Of a stretch of DNA of 64,000 nt, positions 38,709-48,218 are shown piece after piece (position 1 is the stretch's first letter; the number at the start of each line of letters is the position of its first letter). The DNA is from Nocardioides sp. AX2bis (GTDB lineage Bacteria; Actinomycetota; Actinomycetes; Propionibacteriales; Nocardioidaceae). The stretch spans positions 3,589,078 to 3,653,077 of the forward strand of contig NZ_LR733215.1 of assembly GCF_902506435.1 (NCBI RefSeq), read 5' to 3'. The translations under genes were made by a program, and so were the position numbers. Under the pieces are notes generated by a model. That model saw nothing but the letters and a program-made list of their open reading frames with translations, was not told where the DNA came from and did no database searches.

Positions 38709-41078
38709 GTGTCCGTGCCCCCGCCCCCACCAGCCGGTCCAGCGCCGCCCGTCCCCGCCGCGGCCCCGCCGCGTGGTCGGGCGGCGCTGGACCGGCTGGT
38801 GGCGCTCCCGGGTCGGGCGGAGCGGCTGACCCACCTGGAGACCCTCGCCCCCCGGGCGGCGCGCCACTCGCCGTGGCCGGCCTGGGCCCCGCCCGAGGTC
38901 GTGGCGGCCTTCGCGGCGCGTGGCGTGGTGACACCCTGGGTGCACCAGGTGGCCGCGGCCGAGACCGCCCACCAGGGCGGCCACGTCGTGCTCTCGACCG
39001 GCACGGCCTCGGGCAAGTCGCTGGCCTACCAGCTGCCGGCCCTCTCCGACGTGCTCGCCGCCCGCGGGCCCCGCCTGCAGCGCGGCGCCACCGCGCTCTA
39101 CCTGGCGCCCACCAAGGCCCTCGCCCAGGACCAGCTCGCCGCCCTGGACTCCCTCGGCCTCGGCGTCCGGGTGACCACCCACGACGGCGACAGCCCCCAG
39201 GAGCAGCGCGACTGGGCGCGCGACCACGGCGAGTACGTCCTGACCAACCCCGACATGCTGCACCGCTCGCTGCTGCCCGGCCACGAGCGGTGGGCGCGCT
39301 TCCTCGGGGCCCTGAGGTACGTCGTGGTCGACGAGTGCCACCACTACCGCGGGGTCTTCGGCGCCCACGTGGCCCAGGTGCTCCGCCGGCTGCGCCGCAT
39401 CTGCGCGCGCTACGGCGCCTCCCCCACCTTCGTGCTGGCCTCGGCCACGGTGGCCGAGCCGGAGGTGGCGGCGCGCCGGCTGACCGGGCTCCCGGTCACG
39501 GCGGTCACCGACGACGCCTCCCCGCGCGGCGAGGTCTCGCTGGCCCTGTGGGAGCCGCCGCTGTCCCCGGGCGGTGGCGAGAACGGCGCCCCCGTACGCC
39601 GGGCCGCCTCCTCCGAGGTGGCCGACCTGCTGACCGACCTCGTGCTCGACGACGTGCGGACCCTGGCGTTCGTCCGCTCCCGGCGCGGGGTCGAGCACGT
39701 CGCGATGACCACCGCGGGGCTGCTCGCCGAGGTCGACCCGTCGCTGGCCCGGACGGTCGCGGCCTACCGCGGGGGCTACCTGCCCGAGGAGCGCCGCGAG
39801 ATCGAGCAGGCGCTGCGCCGCGGCGACCTGCGGGGGCTCGCGGCCACCAACGCCCTCGAGCTCGGCATCGACGTCAGCGGTCTGGACGCCGTGCTGATGG
39901 CCGGCTTCCCCGGCACCCGCGCCGCGCTGTGGCAGCAGCTCGGGCGGGCCGGGCGCGGCGGGCAGGAGTCGCTCGGCGTGCTGGTGGCGCGCGACGACCC
40001 CCTGGACACCTACCTGGTCCACCACCCCGAGGCGCTGCTGGGCCGTCCGGTCGAGGCGTCGGTCTTCGACCCCGACAACCCCCACGTGCTCGGCCCGCAC
40101 CTCTGCGCGGCCGCCGCCGAGCTGCCGCTGACCACCGAGGACCTCCCGCTCTTCGGGCCGGCGACCGCCGACGTCCTGGCCCGGCTGGTCGACGCCGGGC
40201 TGCTGCGCCGCCGGCCGCGGGGCTGGTTCTGGACCGACCGCCGCCGCCCCAGCGACCTGGTCGACATCCGGTCCGCCGGTGGAGCCGCGGTCTCCCTGGT
40301 CGAGGCCGGCACCGGCCGGGTGGTCGGCACGGTCGACGGCGGCCGCGCGCACGGCGACGTCCACACGGGCGCGGTCTACGTGCACCGCGGGGAGACCTGG
40401 CACGTCGACGACCTCGACCTGGACGAGCACGTCGCCACGCTGACGCGCACGCCGGTCGACTACTCCACCTCCGCACGCGAGCTCACCGACATCACGATCG
40501 TCTCCGAGCGCGAGCACCGCTGGTGGGGGCCCTGCCGGCTGTCGGTGGGCGAGGTCGACGTCGCCCACCAGGTCGTCGCCTTCCTGCGCCGCCGGGTCCC
40601 CGGCGGCGAGGTCCTGGGCGAGGAGCCGCTGGACCTCCCGGAGCGCCGGCTGCGCACCGCGGCGGTGTGGTGGACCGTCCCCGACGAGGTGCTCGCCGAG
40701 GCCGGGCTCGGGACCGTCGACCTGCCGGGCGCGGCCCACGCCGCCGAGCACTGCTCGATCGGGCTGCTGCCGCTCTTCGCGACCTGCGACCGGTGGGACA
40801 TCGGCGGCGTGTCCACCGCGCGGCACCCCGACACGGGGCTGCTGACGGTCTTCGTCCACGACGGCCACCCGGGCGGGGCCGGGTTCGCCGAGCGGGGGTA
40901 CGCCTCCGCCCGCGCCTGGCTCTCCGCGACCCGCGCGGCGATCGCCGACTGCGAGTGCCTCGAGGGCTGCCCGTCCTGCGTGCAGTCGCCCAAGTGCGGC
41001 AACCAGAACAACCCCCTCGACAAGGACGGCGCCGTCCGGCTGCTCGACGTGCTGCTGGCCGGGGCGACCACCGACTGA
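38709..41078 (+). CDS. MrfA/YprA-type DEAD/DEAH helicase with C-terminal zinc module
   Basis: 789 residues. Superfamily 2 helicase: [10 protein letters not shown]-loop, [10 protein letters not shown] motif Ia, [10 protein letters not shown] (DECH) motif [11 protein letters not shown] motif [11 protein letters not shown] and [10 protein letters not shown] motifs V-VI. The DUF1998 C-terminal part ends with [18 protein letters not shown], four cysteines likely binding zinc as in Bacillus MrfA, which works in mitomycin-type DNA repair with an exonuclease partner. No MrfB gene adjoins. GTG at 38709 chosen; a longer frame upstream is possible. Same place relative to topA and tad genes as Rv3649. 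Confidence 0.92.
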   Translation: MSVPPPPPAGPAPPVPAAAPPRGRAALDRLVALPGRAERLTHLETLAPRAARHSPWPAWAPPEVVAAFAARGVVTPWVHQVAAAETAHQGGHVVLSTGTASGKSLAYQLPALSDVLAARGPRLQRGATALYLAPTKALAQDQLAALDSLGLGVRVTTHDGDSPQEQRDWARDHGEYVLTNPDMLHRSLLPGHERWARFLGALRYVVVDECHHYRGVFGAHVAQVLRRLRRICARYGASPTFVLASATVAEPEVAARRLTGLPVTAVTDDASPRGEVSLALWEPPLSPGGGENGAPVRRAASSEVADLLTDLVLDDVRTLAFVRSRRGVEHVAMTTAGLLAEVDPSLARTVAAYRGGYLPEERREIEQALRRGDLRGLAATNALELGIDVSGLDAVLMAGFPGTRAALWQQLGRAGRGGQESLGVLVARDDPLDTYLVHHPEALLGRPVEASVFDPDNPHVLGPHLCAAAAELPLTTEDLPLFGPATADVLARLVDAGLLRRRPRGWFWTDRRRPSDLVDIRSAGGAAVSLVEAGTGRVVGTVDGGRAHGDVHTGAVYVHRGETWHVDDLDLDEHVATLTRTPVDYSTSARELTDITIVSEREHRWWGPCRLSVGEVDVAHQVVAFLRRRVPGGEVLGEEPLDLPERRLRTAAVWWTVPDEVLAEAGLGTVDLPGAAHAAEHCSIGLLPLFATCDRWDIGGVSTARHPDTGLLTVFVHDGHPGGAGFAERGYASARAWLSATRAAIADCECLEGCPSCVQSPKCGNQNNPLDKDGAVRLLDVLLAGATTD

Positions 41079-41112
41079 CACGGCGGACCGAGCCCGACGA
41101 GCGTCCCCCGGC

Positions 41113-41481
41113 TCACGGGACCGTCGCGGCGGCGGGACCGGCACGCGCCCGCGCGGTCGGGTCCGCGGACAGGCCGAGCCACCGCGGGCCGTCGACCCGC
41201 ACCTCGAGGGCCACCTCCCGACCGGACGGGGTGCAGGACGTCAGCGCCGCACCGTTGGCCACCGCGACCGCTCCGGCCGCCGCGCACGGGTCCTCCCCCG
41301 TCCCGGCCGCCACCGCCCCGGCGAGGGCGGCGAGGTCGGCGGCGGACTGGGCCCGGCGCAGGTCGACGACGACCGCGGCCACCACCGCGAGGACGCACCC
41401 CAGGAGCAGCACCACCCCGACCACGACGGCGGCGTACGCCGTGGCCGCGCCCCGCTCGGAGCCGCCCCGGCCCGGGCTCAC
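41113..41481 (-). CDS. TadG-like (Rv3654c-type) Flp pilus-associated membrane protein
   Basis: 122 residues: short polar start GSERGAATAYAA, then one membrane helix VVVGVVLLLGCVLAVVAAVV, then DLRRAQSAADLAALAGA, the typical Tad pseudopilin neck (R-x-x-Q-x-A-A-D-x-A-A-L-A). Rv3654c-like. Last gene of the tad operon; GTG overlaps the TadE stop by 4 bases. Two cysteines (EDPC, TSC) probably form a disulfide outside. Confidence 0.8.
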   Translation of the reverse strand: MSPGRGGSERGAATAYAAVVVGVVLLLGCVLAVVAAVVVDLRRAQSAADLAALAGAVAAGTGEDPCAAAGAVAVANGAALTSCTPSGREVALEVRVDGPRWLGLSADPTARARAGPAAATVP

Positions 41482-41849
41482 CCGGCGACACCCGGCTCGA
41501 CCCGGGCGACCGCCTGCGACCCGACCGTGGCGCCCGGCAGCCAGGAGACCAGGCCTCCGGGTCCGGCCACCCGGCCGGTCACGGTGACCACGACCTCCTC
41601 GGCGCCGAGGGCCACGTCGACCGTCGCCCCGTCCGGCGCGACCCGCAGGGCCAGGTCGCGGACCGCCCCCGGGTCGTCGCCCCGGGCCGCGGACCGGGCG
41701 GCCTCGCGTGCGGCGTCGACCGTGCGCACCTGCGCGGCGCCCACCGCCAGCAGCCAGCACAGCGCCACGGTCACCGCGACGAGGAGCGGCAGGACCAGGG
41801 CGGCCTCCGCCGTGACGGCGCCGCGCTCCTGCTCCCGCCGCACCGTCAC
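41478..41849 (-). CDS. TadE-like pseudopilin
   Basis: 123 residues: RREQERGAVTAEAALVLPLL is the TadE signature (G-x-x-x-x-E-x-A-h-h-h-P), followed by a single membrane helix and a small outer domain ending in VVSWLPGATV-like sequence. Inserted in the membrane as part of a Flp/Tad secretion apparatus. GTG overlaps the DUF4244 stop (GTGA) and its stop overlaps the next start. Confidence 0.85.
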   Translation of the reverse strand: MTVRREQERGAVTAEAALVLPLLVAVTVALCWLLAVGAAQVRTVDAAREAARSAARGDDPGAVRDLALRVAPDGATVDVALGAEEVVVTVTGRVAGPGGLVSWLPGATVGSQAVARVEPGVAG

Positions 41850-42079
41850 CCGATCCCGAGCAGGCCCAGTACGTGGTCGAACAGGGTCCGCAGCAGCCGG
41901 TCGCCGAAGCCGCCGGTCAGCAGGGCGTAGAGCAGCCCGGCCAGTCCGGCGCCCGCCGCGGTGCCCACGGCGTACTCGGCGGTGGTGATGCCCTGCTCGC
42001 CGCGGGCGTGGACGCCCGGGCCGCGGGGCAGCTCGACGGTCGGTCCGGTCGGTCCGGTCGGGTCGGTGGTGCGGGCCAT
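41846..42079 (-). CDS. DUF4244 family Flp pilin-like protein
   Basis: 77 residues. ARGEQGITTAEYAVGTAAGA (residues 25-44) carries the G-x-x-T-x-E-Y-A cleavage/helix motif of Flp-like pilins, then LAGLLYALL and a short tail. DUF4244 (Rv3656c-type) is the probable major pilin of the actinobacterial tad locus. ATG behind AGGAGG with ideal spacing, the strongest ribosome site of the operon, as expected for an abundant subunit. Confidence 0.88.
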   Translation of the reverse strand: MARTTDPTGPTGPTVELPRGPGVHARGEQGITTAEYAVGTAAGAGLAGLLYALLTGGFGDRLLRTLFDHVLGLLGIG

Positions 42080-42219
42080 CGGGTCCTCCTGGTGCGTCGT
42101 GGGCCGCGGCGCGGCCCCGTCGGACGAACCTCCCGCGCGGCCACCGCTCGCGGCCACGGGCCGGCGGCGGCCTGGGGACGGCGTCGCCGGGGAGCCGCCT
42201 GTGGAGGTGGGCGGGCCGC

Positions 42220-42990
42220 TCACCACAGCGAGCCGAGCAGCCCGGCGACCAGCGGCACGATCCCGACCAGGAGGAACGCCGGGAGCAGGCAGAGCCCGAG
42301 CGGGAGGGCGGCGCGGACACCGACCGTGCGCGCCCGGTCCTCCACCTCGACCCGGGCCGTGGCGGCCAGGTCGTCGGCGAGACGCTCCACGACGTCGACG
42401 ACCGAGGCCCCGCTCTCGTGCGCCCGCGCCATCGCTCGGCCCCACGCCTCGAGCCCGGGCTCGGCCAGCAGGCCGCGCCACGCCCCGGCGGGGTCGGCAC
42501 CCAGCGCCAGGCGCGAGGCCACGGCGCGCACGGGGTCGGTCGCCGGGCCGGGCAGGGCGTCCGCCACCAGCAGGAGCGCGGCCGCCGGCGCCGCACCGGC
42601 GCGCAGCGCCGCGGCGAAGAGCGCCACGACGTGCGGAGCCCGGCGGCGGACCTCCTCACGACGGGCGCGGAGCCCGGCCGGCTCGACCCGCCCGGCAGCC
42701 CACCAGCAGCCGACAGCCGCGGCGGCACCCAGCACCACGCCGGCGACACCACCGAGGACGGCGACGACGCCGCTGCCGGCCAGCAGGGCCAGGACCGGGC
42801 GGTGCCGCAGCAACGGCCCGCGGTCGTCGCCGCGCGCGGCGGCGGGAGCCGGCCCGCGCCCGCTCCGCTCCGACCACCGACCGGGCGCGCGAGCCACGTG
42901 GGCATCCGACGACGGCAGCAGCAGCACCGCCGACGAGGACGCCAGCGCCGCCACGACGGCCAGGAACGGGCCGAGCGAGGTCGCGGTCAC
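42220..42990 (-). CDS. Type II secretion F-family protein (TadC-like)
   Basis: 256 residues, with membrane helices at the N-terminus (PFLAVVAALASSSAVLLLP), after residue 70 (ALLAGSGVVAVLGGVAGVV) and at the end (LLPAFLLVGIVPLVAGLLG). The GspF/TadC cytoplasmic domain lies between (RAPHVVALFAAALRAGA and AHESGASVVDVVERLADDL). Platform protein of the Tad apparatus. GTG overlaps the TadB-like stop. Confidence 0.85.
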   Translation of the reverse strand: MTATSLGPFLAVVAALASSSAVLLLPSSDAHVARAPGRWSERSGRGPAPAAARGDDRGPLLRHRPVLALLAGSGVVAVLGGVAGVVLGAAAAVGCWWAAGRVEPAGLRARREEVRRRAPHVVALFAAALRAGAAPAAALLLVADALPGPATDPVRAVASRLALGADPAGAWRGLLAEPGLEAWGRAMARAHESGASVVDVVERLADDLAATARVEVEDRARTVGVRAALPLGLCLLPAFLLVGIVPLVAGLLGSLW

Positions 42991-43808
42991 GGCCCCGTCC
43001 GCTCCACCCCGGCGGCGATGGCCTCGATCCAGGCCAGCCCCAGCCCGCCCAGCGCGACCCCGAGGGCCAGGCAGACCAGTCCCGCCGGCGAGTCGAGGAG
43101 GAACCCCCACGGGTCGCCCCCCGCGCCGGTGCCCATCAGCAGGGAGAGCAGCGGCAGGCCGGCCACGAGCCTCGCCGTCGCACGGGCCGAGGCGAGCTCG
43201 CCCTCCACCACACGGCGCAACGACCGCTGGGCGGTCAGGTCCTCGGCCACCCGGCCGAGGGCGTCGGCCAGGCCGGAGCCGGTGCGGTGGGCCACGTGCC
43301 AGGCCGCGGCCACCGGCACCAGGTCCTCGGCACCCGGTCGGCGTGCGGCGGTCCTGAGCGCGGCGGGCACGTCACCGCCGAGGCGGTCGGTCTCGGCCAC
43401 CGGCCCGAGCGGCGCCCACTCCGCTGCGGCCCGGGCCAGGGCCTGACCGGTGGTGCGTCCGGCGACGAGCTCGGCGCGCAGCTCCTCGCACGCCTCGAGG
43501 ACCCGCCCCCGCGTCGTGGCCGCCTCGCGCCGCCGACGGCGACCCGCCGTCAGCCGGGCCGCGGCCAGGGCGGCGCCGAGCAGCACCAGCAGCAGGGCGA
43601 GCCGACGCGGGGGCAGCGACCCGGACCCGACGGCCCCGGCCGCGACCCCCACCGCACCCACGGCCGCCAGGCGCGCGGCGCGCGCGCCGCCGCCCGGCCG
43701 GGCCCGGTCCGGACGGGCTGCGACACCGCCTCCCCCGCCCGGCACCAGCACCGTCGCCGCGGCAGCCGCGAGCAGGACCGTCGCGACCAGGGCGGGGTTG
43801 GTGCTCAC
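42987..43808 (-). CDS. Type II secretion F-family protein (TadB-like)
   Basis: 273 residues. F-family core with RTTGQALARAAAEWAPLGPV, TGSGLADALGRVAEDL and a C-terminal pair of membrane helices (CLALGVALGGLGLAW). Would form the membrane platform with the TadC-like protein. GTG start overlaps the stop of the TadA fragment, so the operon structure is intact from here on even though TadA itself is cut. Confidence 0.85.
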   Translation of the reverse strand: MSTNPALVATVLLAAAAATVLVPGGGGGVAARPDRARPGGGARAARLAAVGAVGVAAGAVGSGSLPPRRLALLLVLLGAALAAARLTAGRRRRREAATTRGRVLEACEELRAELVAGRTTGQALARAAAEWAPLGPVAETDRLGGDVPAALRTAARRPGAEDLVPVAAAWHVAHRTGSGLADALGRVAEDLTAQRSLRRVVEGELASARATARLVAGLPLLSLLMGTGAGGDPWGFLLDSPAGLVCLALGVALGGLGLAWIEAIAAGVERTGP

Positions 43809-44176
43809 GCCCGGGCCGGGGCGCCGTCGAGCAGGTCGAGCAGCTCCCGGGCGGCCCGGTCAGGCACGAGCACGCCGTCGGGCCCGACCCGCAGCGCCGC
43901 CCGGCACTCCACCAGGCCGGTCGGGTCCCGTCCGACCAGCGCGACCTCGGCCACCCGACGCCGGCCGTCTCCGTCCCGGGCGAGGTGCACCACCACGTCG
44001 AGAGCGGAGGCCAGCTGACTGTGTGCGGCCTCCCGACCGAGGCCGGCCGCCAGGGCGAGCGCCTCCACCCGGGCCGGCACGGAGGCCGCCGTGTTGGCGT
44101 GCAGCGTCCCGCAGCCCCCCTCGTGACCGGTGTTCAGCGCCGCCATCAGCTCCACCACCTCCCCGCCACGCACCTC
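43805..44176 (-). pseudogene. TadA/CpaF secretion ATPase, C-terminal fragment only
   Basis: About 123 residues corresponding to the last third of a TadA/CpaF ATPase: EVRGGEVVELMAALNTGHEG, GTLHANTAASVPARVEAL and AAHSQLASALDVVVHLARDG. Full-length proteins have about 380-450 residues; the Walker A, Walker B and N-terminal domain are missing. Homology stops at the GAG codon 44174-44176, beyond which the sequence is unrelated. An in-frame GTG at 44173 could still give a protein, but without an ATP site. The fragment marks a deletion or rearrangement that also removed the upstream tad genes. Confidence 0.85.
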
Positions 44177-44529
44177 ATGCGGCCTCTACGAGGAGTGTCT
44201 CGAATCGCAGGCGGGCGACTCTCACTCGGACAGTCCCGCGGTTGACGGCTTTCCTCCGCATAGGACACTTAGGCCTCCGGCCGGGACACTTCCCAATCCG
44301 TGCCGGACACTCGCGCCAGTCCAGCAGCCGGACCCCGCGACTCCTGACCGCGCTCAACGCTGGGGAACACCACTACCCACCCGAAGTCCAGAGGGGCAGT
44401 CCGACCGGCGCCAAGGTGTAGAAAGCGCTGTCTGGCAGTGACCAAGCCGTCGCGTTTGTGACGCCACCCCTCACGCCCCTGTCGTTGCAGCGGATTGACA
44501 TTCGCCGCAGCCGGATGGAAGCCGATACC
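44177..44529. other. Junction region without gene; insertion-sequence-like remnant
   Basis: 353 bases between the TadA break and the MFS stop. No plausible gene. It holds the 21-bp-spaced GGACACT repeats (44263-44311) and a related GGACAGT at 44228. Base composition is less GC-rich than the flanks in places (for example CAGCGGATTGACATTCGCC). Probably a recombination scar. Confidence 0.55.
44263..44311. repeat. Three GGACACT repeats at 21-bp intervals
   Basis: GGACACT occurs at 44263, 44284 and 44305, exactly two helical turns apart, 87 bases from the truncated TadA gene. Arrays of short repeats at fixed distance occur at transposase-binding ends of some insertion sequences (IS21-like); no transposase gene remains. 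Confidence 0.6.
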
Positions 44530-45948
44530 TCAAGTCACGGGTCGTCTCACCGGCCGAGCAGCCAGTCCCAGGCTCAATAGGGCGCACGCTGCAGCCGTTG
44601 CCGTGACGACCCACCACGATCGGTGGAAGGCCCCGAGAGCCCCCGCAGGATCGGGCTCGCCAAGCACCGCGATGAGGACGGCGACGCCCAGCACCGCACC
44701 GAGCTGCCGGGCGGTGGCGCCGACTGCGCTGCCGGCACCGAACTGGTGCGGTTGCAGCGACTGCGCCCCGGCGGCTCCGAGGGTGGGCAGGGCGAGACCG
44801 ATCGCCAGGCCAACCAGGATCGAGCCGGGAAGGAAGTCGGTCAGGTAGGCAGGGTCAGGTCCGGTCCTGGTGGCGAACCAGGCCGTGCCTGCCGCCATCG
44901 ACGCCGCCCCCGGGACCACGAGCACCCGGAACCCGTAATGGTCCGCCAGCCGCCCGGTCACCGGTGACAGCGCGGCAGCGATCAGCGGGCTGGGCAGCAC
45001 GGCGAGGGCGGTGCGGAGGACGGAGTACTGCCAGACCTCGGTGAGGAACAGCACGTTGCAGAGGATGACGGCGAAGAACGCCGCCGCGAACAGCAGCAAC
45101 GCTCCGGTGGCCACCGAGAACGTACGTACGGTGAAGAGACGCACGGGCAGCACCGGACTCGGGTGCCGCAAGGCGCGGAGCACCAGAACCGGGACGAGGA
45201 CCGCAGCGACTGCGAAGGATCCGACGACGCGCCACGATCCCCAACCCCAGCTCTCACCCTGCACCAGGCCGAGGGAGAGCAGTCCGAAGACCGCCGTCAC
45301 CAGCAGCACGCCGGCGTAGTCCCGCGGTCCGGCCGAGGGCGTGCCCGTCGTCTCGCGCAGCACCCGGCGGCCGAGGAGCACCGCGACGACGCACAGCGGG
45401 ACGTTGACCAGGAACACCCAGCGCCAACCGGGACCTTCGATCAGCAATGCCCCGAGCGTCGGCCCGACCGCGGCGGCCACGCCCCCGGCCGCCCCCCACA
45501 GGCCCACCGCTCCGGCGCGCCGGGAGGCGGGGAACTCGGGCAGCAGCAGGGCCAGGGACGCCGGGACCAGCAGGGCGGCGCCGACGGCCTGCACCGCCCG
45601 GGCCGCCACCAGGAGCAGCACCGACGGCGCCAGCCCGCACAGCGCGGACCCCAGGCCGAACACGGCCAGGCCGAGGAGGAAGGTCTGCTTGCGCCCGCGG
45701 TCGTCGGCGATGCGGCCCGCAGTGACCAGGAGCGCCCCGAACACCACGGCGTAGGCGTTCAGCACCCACGACAACCCGGCGCGGGTGACCTCGGGGAAGT
45801 CCGCCGAGAGAGCGGGGAAGGCGATGTTCACGACGGTGGCGTCGAGAAAGACGACGAACACCCCCGCTGCGGAGATGGCCAGGACCTTCCACGCGTGGGC
45901 CGGGACCTGCTCGCCGACAGCCCCCTCAGTCTTGTCGGTGGCGCTCAC
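44530..45948 (-). CDS. MFS drug/metabolite transporter (DHA2, 14 helices)
   Basis: About 472 residues. Drug:H+ antiporter-2 type: first helix motif VFVVFLDATVVNIAFPALS, motif A-like GRIADDRGRKQTFLLG, and motif C region GAVGLWGAAGGVAAAVGPTLG. Fourteen hydrophobic segments can be counted. The GTG at 45948 overlaps the thioesterase stop by 4 bases; another GTG two codons earlier is also possible. Probably exports the acyl compound handled by the neighbouring thioesterase, or a drug; repressor candidate is the divergent TetR. Confidence 0.85.
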   Translation of the reverse strand: MSATDKTEGAVGEQVPAHAWKVLAISAAGVFVVFLDATVVNIAFPALSADFPEVTRAGLSWVLNAYAVVFGALLVTAGRIADDRGRKQTFLLGLAVFGLGSALCGLAPSVLLLVAARAVQAVGAALLVPASLALLLPEFPASRRAGAVGLWGAAGGVAAAVGPTLGALLIEGPGWRWVFLVNVPLCVVAVLLGRRVLRETTGTPSAGPRDYAGVLLVTAVFGLLSLGLVQGESWGWGSWRVVGSFAVAAVLVPVLVLRALRHPSPVLPVRLFTVRTFSVATGALLLFAAAFFAVILCNVLFLTEVWQYSVLRTALAVLPSPLIAAALSPVTGRLADHYGFRVLVVPGAASMAAGTAWFATRTGPDPAYLTDFLPGSILVGLAIGLALPTLGAAGAQSLQPHQFGAGSAVGATARQLGAVLGVAVLIAVLGEPDPAGALGAFHRSWWVVTATAAACALLSLGLAARPVRRPVT

Positions 45949-46736
45949 TGCCACTCACCCAGGACACGACGCGTCTGACGCCCCTGGGCCAGCAGCCGCC
46001 CTTCGCGGTCCCACACCTCGCTGTCCTCAACGCACCAGCCCCCGGCAGCCGTGCGGGTCGAGATGCGCAGCAGCACCCACCCCGAGGCCACCGGGGCCTC
46101 GGCGAAGGAGACGGCGAGGTCGACGGTGGGCACGGCGACCGGGTTGGCGGTGGCCCCGTACAGGGCCGGTGGCATCGCGTCGACCAGCATGGCCAGCGCC
46201 GCGGCGTCGAGCGGCGCGTCCTCGAGCAGCCGCACCCAGGCCACGAGCTCCGGATCGTCCCCGCCGGCCAGGGGCCGCGCGTCCGTGGCCGCCCGGAAGT
46301 GCAGGTGCTGGCTGAAGGGGACGAACTCGACCGGGAGGACCAGGTCGGGGCAGTCCTCGGGTCCCGGAACGTCCGGCGCTGCGACCCGGGCCACGACCGA
46401 CTCCCCGCGGGAACGGCCCCCGACCACCGTCGCCCGCACCGCTGCACCGCCGGCCACCGCGACGACGGCGGAGGAGCCGCCCTCGCGGACCAGCGTCGCG
46501 GTCAGCTCCAGGGGGCCCTCTGCCGCGGGTTCGAGGAAGAGCACGTTCAGCGACCGGGGCACCCGACCCTCGCCGAGCAGACCCGTCGCCGCGCGCACGC
46601 AGAGCCCGGCGACGAGACCGCCCTGCGGCCCTGCCCAGGACCACCACGACCGATCCAGGTCAGCGTGACCGTCGGTCACGAGCAGCGCTCGGGTCAGAGC
46701 CGCTGCGGCGACGGTCGGCGGGGTGTCTGCAGTCAC
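45945..46736 (-). CDS. Acyl-CoA thioesterase (TesB-like double hotdog)
   Basis: 263 residues. Two hotdog halves: RSWWSWAGPQGGLVAGLCVR with LNVLFLEPAAEGPLELTATL in the first, AVPTVDLAVSFAEAP with WVLLRISTRTAAGGW and DSEVWDREGRLLAQGRQTRR in the second. The ending G-x-L-L-A-x-G-x-Q is typical of TesB-like enzymes, which hydrolyse acyl-CoA. GTG start at 46736, 55 bases from the divergent TetR gene and its palindrome. First gene of the thioesterase-MFS unit. Confidence 0.8.
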   Translation of the reverse strand: MTADTPPTVAAAALTRALLVTDGHADLDRSWWSWAGPQGGLVAGLCVRAATGLLGEGRVPRSLNVLFLEPAAEGPLELTATLVREGGSSAVVAVAGGAAVRATVVGGRSRGESVVARVAAPDVPGPEDCPDLVLPVEFVPFSQHLHFRAATDARPLAGGDDPELVAWVRLLEDAPLDAAALAMLVDAMPPALYGATANPVAVPTVDLAVSFAEAPVASGWVLLRISTRTAAGGWCVEDSEVWDREGRLLAQGRQTRRVLGEWQ

Positions 46737-46779
46737 GGTGTCGTCCTCCCAGGTACGACCCGGTGGCCGCCGGTCAGGT

Positions 46780-46792
46780 ATAACAGTGTTAT
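46780..46792. promoter_or_regulatory. Putative TetR operator overlapping the TetR start codon
   Basis: ATAACA-G-TGTTAT, a perfect 13-bp palindrome ending inside the ATG of the TetR gene (46791) and 44 bases from the divergent thioesterase start. Fits autorepression and control of both directions. It is AT-rich against its surroundings. Confidence 0.6.
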
Positions 46793-47414
46793 GACGGCGT
46801 TGTCGAACCTGCCCCACCCCGACGACCTCCGGCGCCGCGAGGTCGTCGAGGCCGCCGCCGGCCTGTTGGCCGAGGACGGTCCGGCAGGGTTGACCCTGCG
46901 GCGGGTCGCCGCCTCGGCCGGCGGCTCGACCCAACTGGTCTACACGCTCTTCGGTGGCAAGGCTGGGCTGGCCGATGCCCTCTACGCCGAGGGTTTCGTG
47001 CGCCTGGCCGACCTGACCACGCGCTCGCTGTCGAACGCGCCGCCGCCTGGCGACCCGGATCGCGTGGTGGCGTGCGGGCGGGCGTACTGCGACTTCGCCC
47101 GGGGCGACTCCGCGCTCTTCTCGCTGATGTTCGGGCGCGCGATCCCCGGGTTCACACCACGCCGTGAGACCCGCCGCGCCGGCCGGGACGCCACGATGGG
47201 CCAGCTCGTGCGCACCGTCGCGGAGTGCCAGGCGGAGGGCACCCTGGTCTCCGACGACGCCGAGAGGGTCGCCCACGTCTGCTGGGCCACTGCCCACGGG
47301 GTCGCGAGCCTCCTGGTCGCTGGCCTGCTTCCCGACGACGACCACGCCCTGACCACGATGCTGCGCACCCCCGTGCTGGCCCACCTGCCCGGAGGTGCGA
47401 CGTGGCCGTCCTGA
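46791..47414 (+). CDS. TetR family transcriptional regulator
   Basis: 207 residues. N-terminal helix-turn-helix: RREVVEAAAGLLAEDGPAGL then LRRVAASAGGSTQLVYTLFG, followed by GKAGLADALYAEGF. C-terminal ligand domain with SLMFGRAIPGF like the WHG subfamily. Likely represses the divergent thioesterase-MFS operon and itself through the overlapping palindrome; ligand may be an acyl-CoA or exported compound (inference). Confidence 0.9.
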   Translation: MTALSNLPHPDDLRRREVVEAAAGLLAEDGPAGLTLRRVAASAGGSTQLVYTLFGGKAGLADALYAEGFVRLADLTTRSLSNAPPPGDPDRVVACGRAYCDFARGDSALFSLMFGRAIPGFTPRRETRRAGRDATMGQLVRTVAECQAEGTLVSDDAERVAHVCWATAHGVASLLVAGLLPDDDHALTTMLRTPVLAHLPGGATWPS

Positions 47415-48172
47415 TCACGCCCGGCGCCTTCACCCGCGCCTCCTCCTTCGCACGCCTCGCCGAGAGACTCGACGCAAAGGTCGTGGAGCTGCCCATCCGG
47501 GCCCGGCGTCTTCCCCAGCTGGATCGAGGTGGGCTTGCTGCCAACGACGCGGCCCTGCTTGCGGCCATCGACGAGGTGCAGGATGACGAGCGTCCTCTCG
47601 TGCTCGTAGGCCATTCGATGGGGGGTCTGCTGGCCCTCCGCGCTGGGCAGCATAGAAGGATCGACGCCCAGGTCCTGCTGATGCCGGCACCCCCCGACGG
47701 CCTGCTCGGCGACATGACCAGGCTCACGCTGAGCGACCCCGTCACCGCGTTGAAGTACGCCATGCTCTCGGTGAGCACGGTGCCGGCCCGGTTCTGGTGG
47801 CTGGCTCCGCCGCGCGGGCTCTTCACTCCGGAGGCCACCCCGGAGGCGCTGGCCGACACGCGACGACACCGGGCTGATGAGTCGTTGCTGACGCTGCTTC
47901 AGCTGCTGATCGGCTCCCGTGAGCCTGTTCGCCCGGCCGGCGTGCCCACCCTTGTGGTGGGTGGGACTGGCGACGGCCTCGTGCCAGCATCCACGACGCG
48001 GCGCCTCGCCGAGCAACTGGGAGCCGACTACCTCGAACTCCCTGTCGGCCACAACTTCTCCGAGGAACCAGCCGGCGAGGTGGTCGAGGTCGAGGTTGAA
48101 CGATGGCTTGGTACCCAGGGTCTGTTGACGACTACCGTTCCCCGCTCGAGCCCCATCCCTCGCCTGACGTGA
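47402..48172 (+). CDS. Alpha/beta hydrolase
   Basis: 256 residues. Opens VAVLITPGAFTRASSFARLA, nucleophile elbow VLVGHSMGGLLAL (G-H-S-M-G), acid in VVGGTGDGLVPAS, His in LPVGHNFSEEPAG. Lysophospholipase/esterase-type cytoplasmic hydrolase. GTG at 47402 has GGAGG just upstream, and the gene overlaps the TetR 3' end by 13 bases, so it is co-transcribed with it. Confidence 0.85.
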   Translation: MAVLITPGAFTRASSFARLAERLDAKVVELPIRARRLPQLDRGGLAANDAALLAAIDEVQDDERPLVLVGHSMGGLLALRAGQHRRIDAQVLLMPAPPDGLLGDMTRLTLSDPVTALKYAMLSVSTVPARFWWLAPPRGLFTPEATPEALADTRRHRADESLLTLLQLLIGSREPVRPAGVPTLVVGGTGDGLVPASTTRRLAEQLGADYLELPVGHNFSEEPAGEVVEVEVERWLGTQGLLTTTVPRSSPIPRLT

Positions 48173-48218
48173 ACTTCGGGCGGCGGGTTTGCCCCTGAAT
48201 CGGAAAGAAGTGTGAGCT

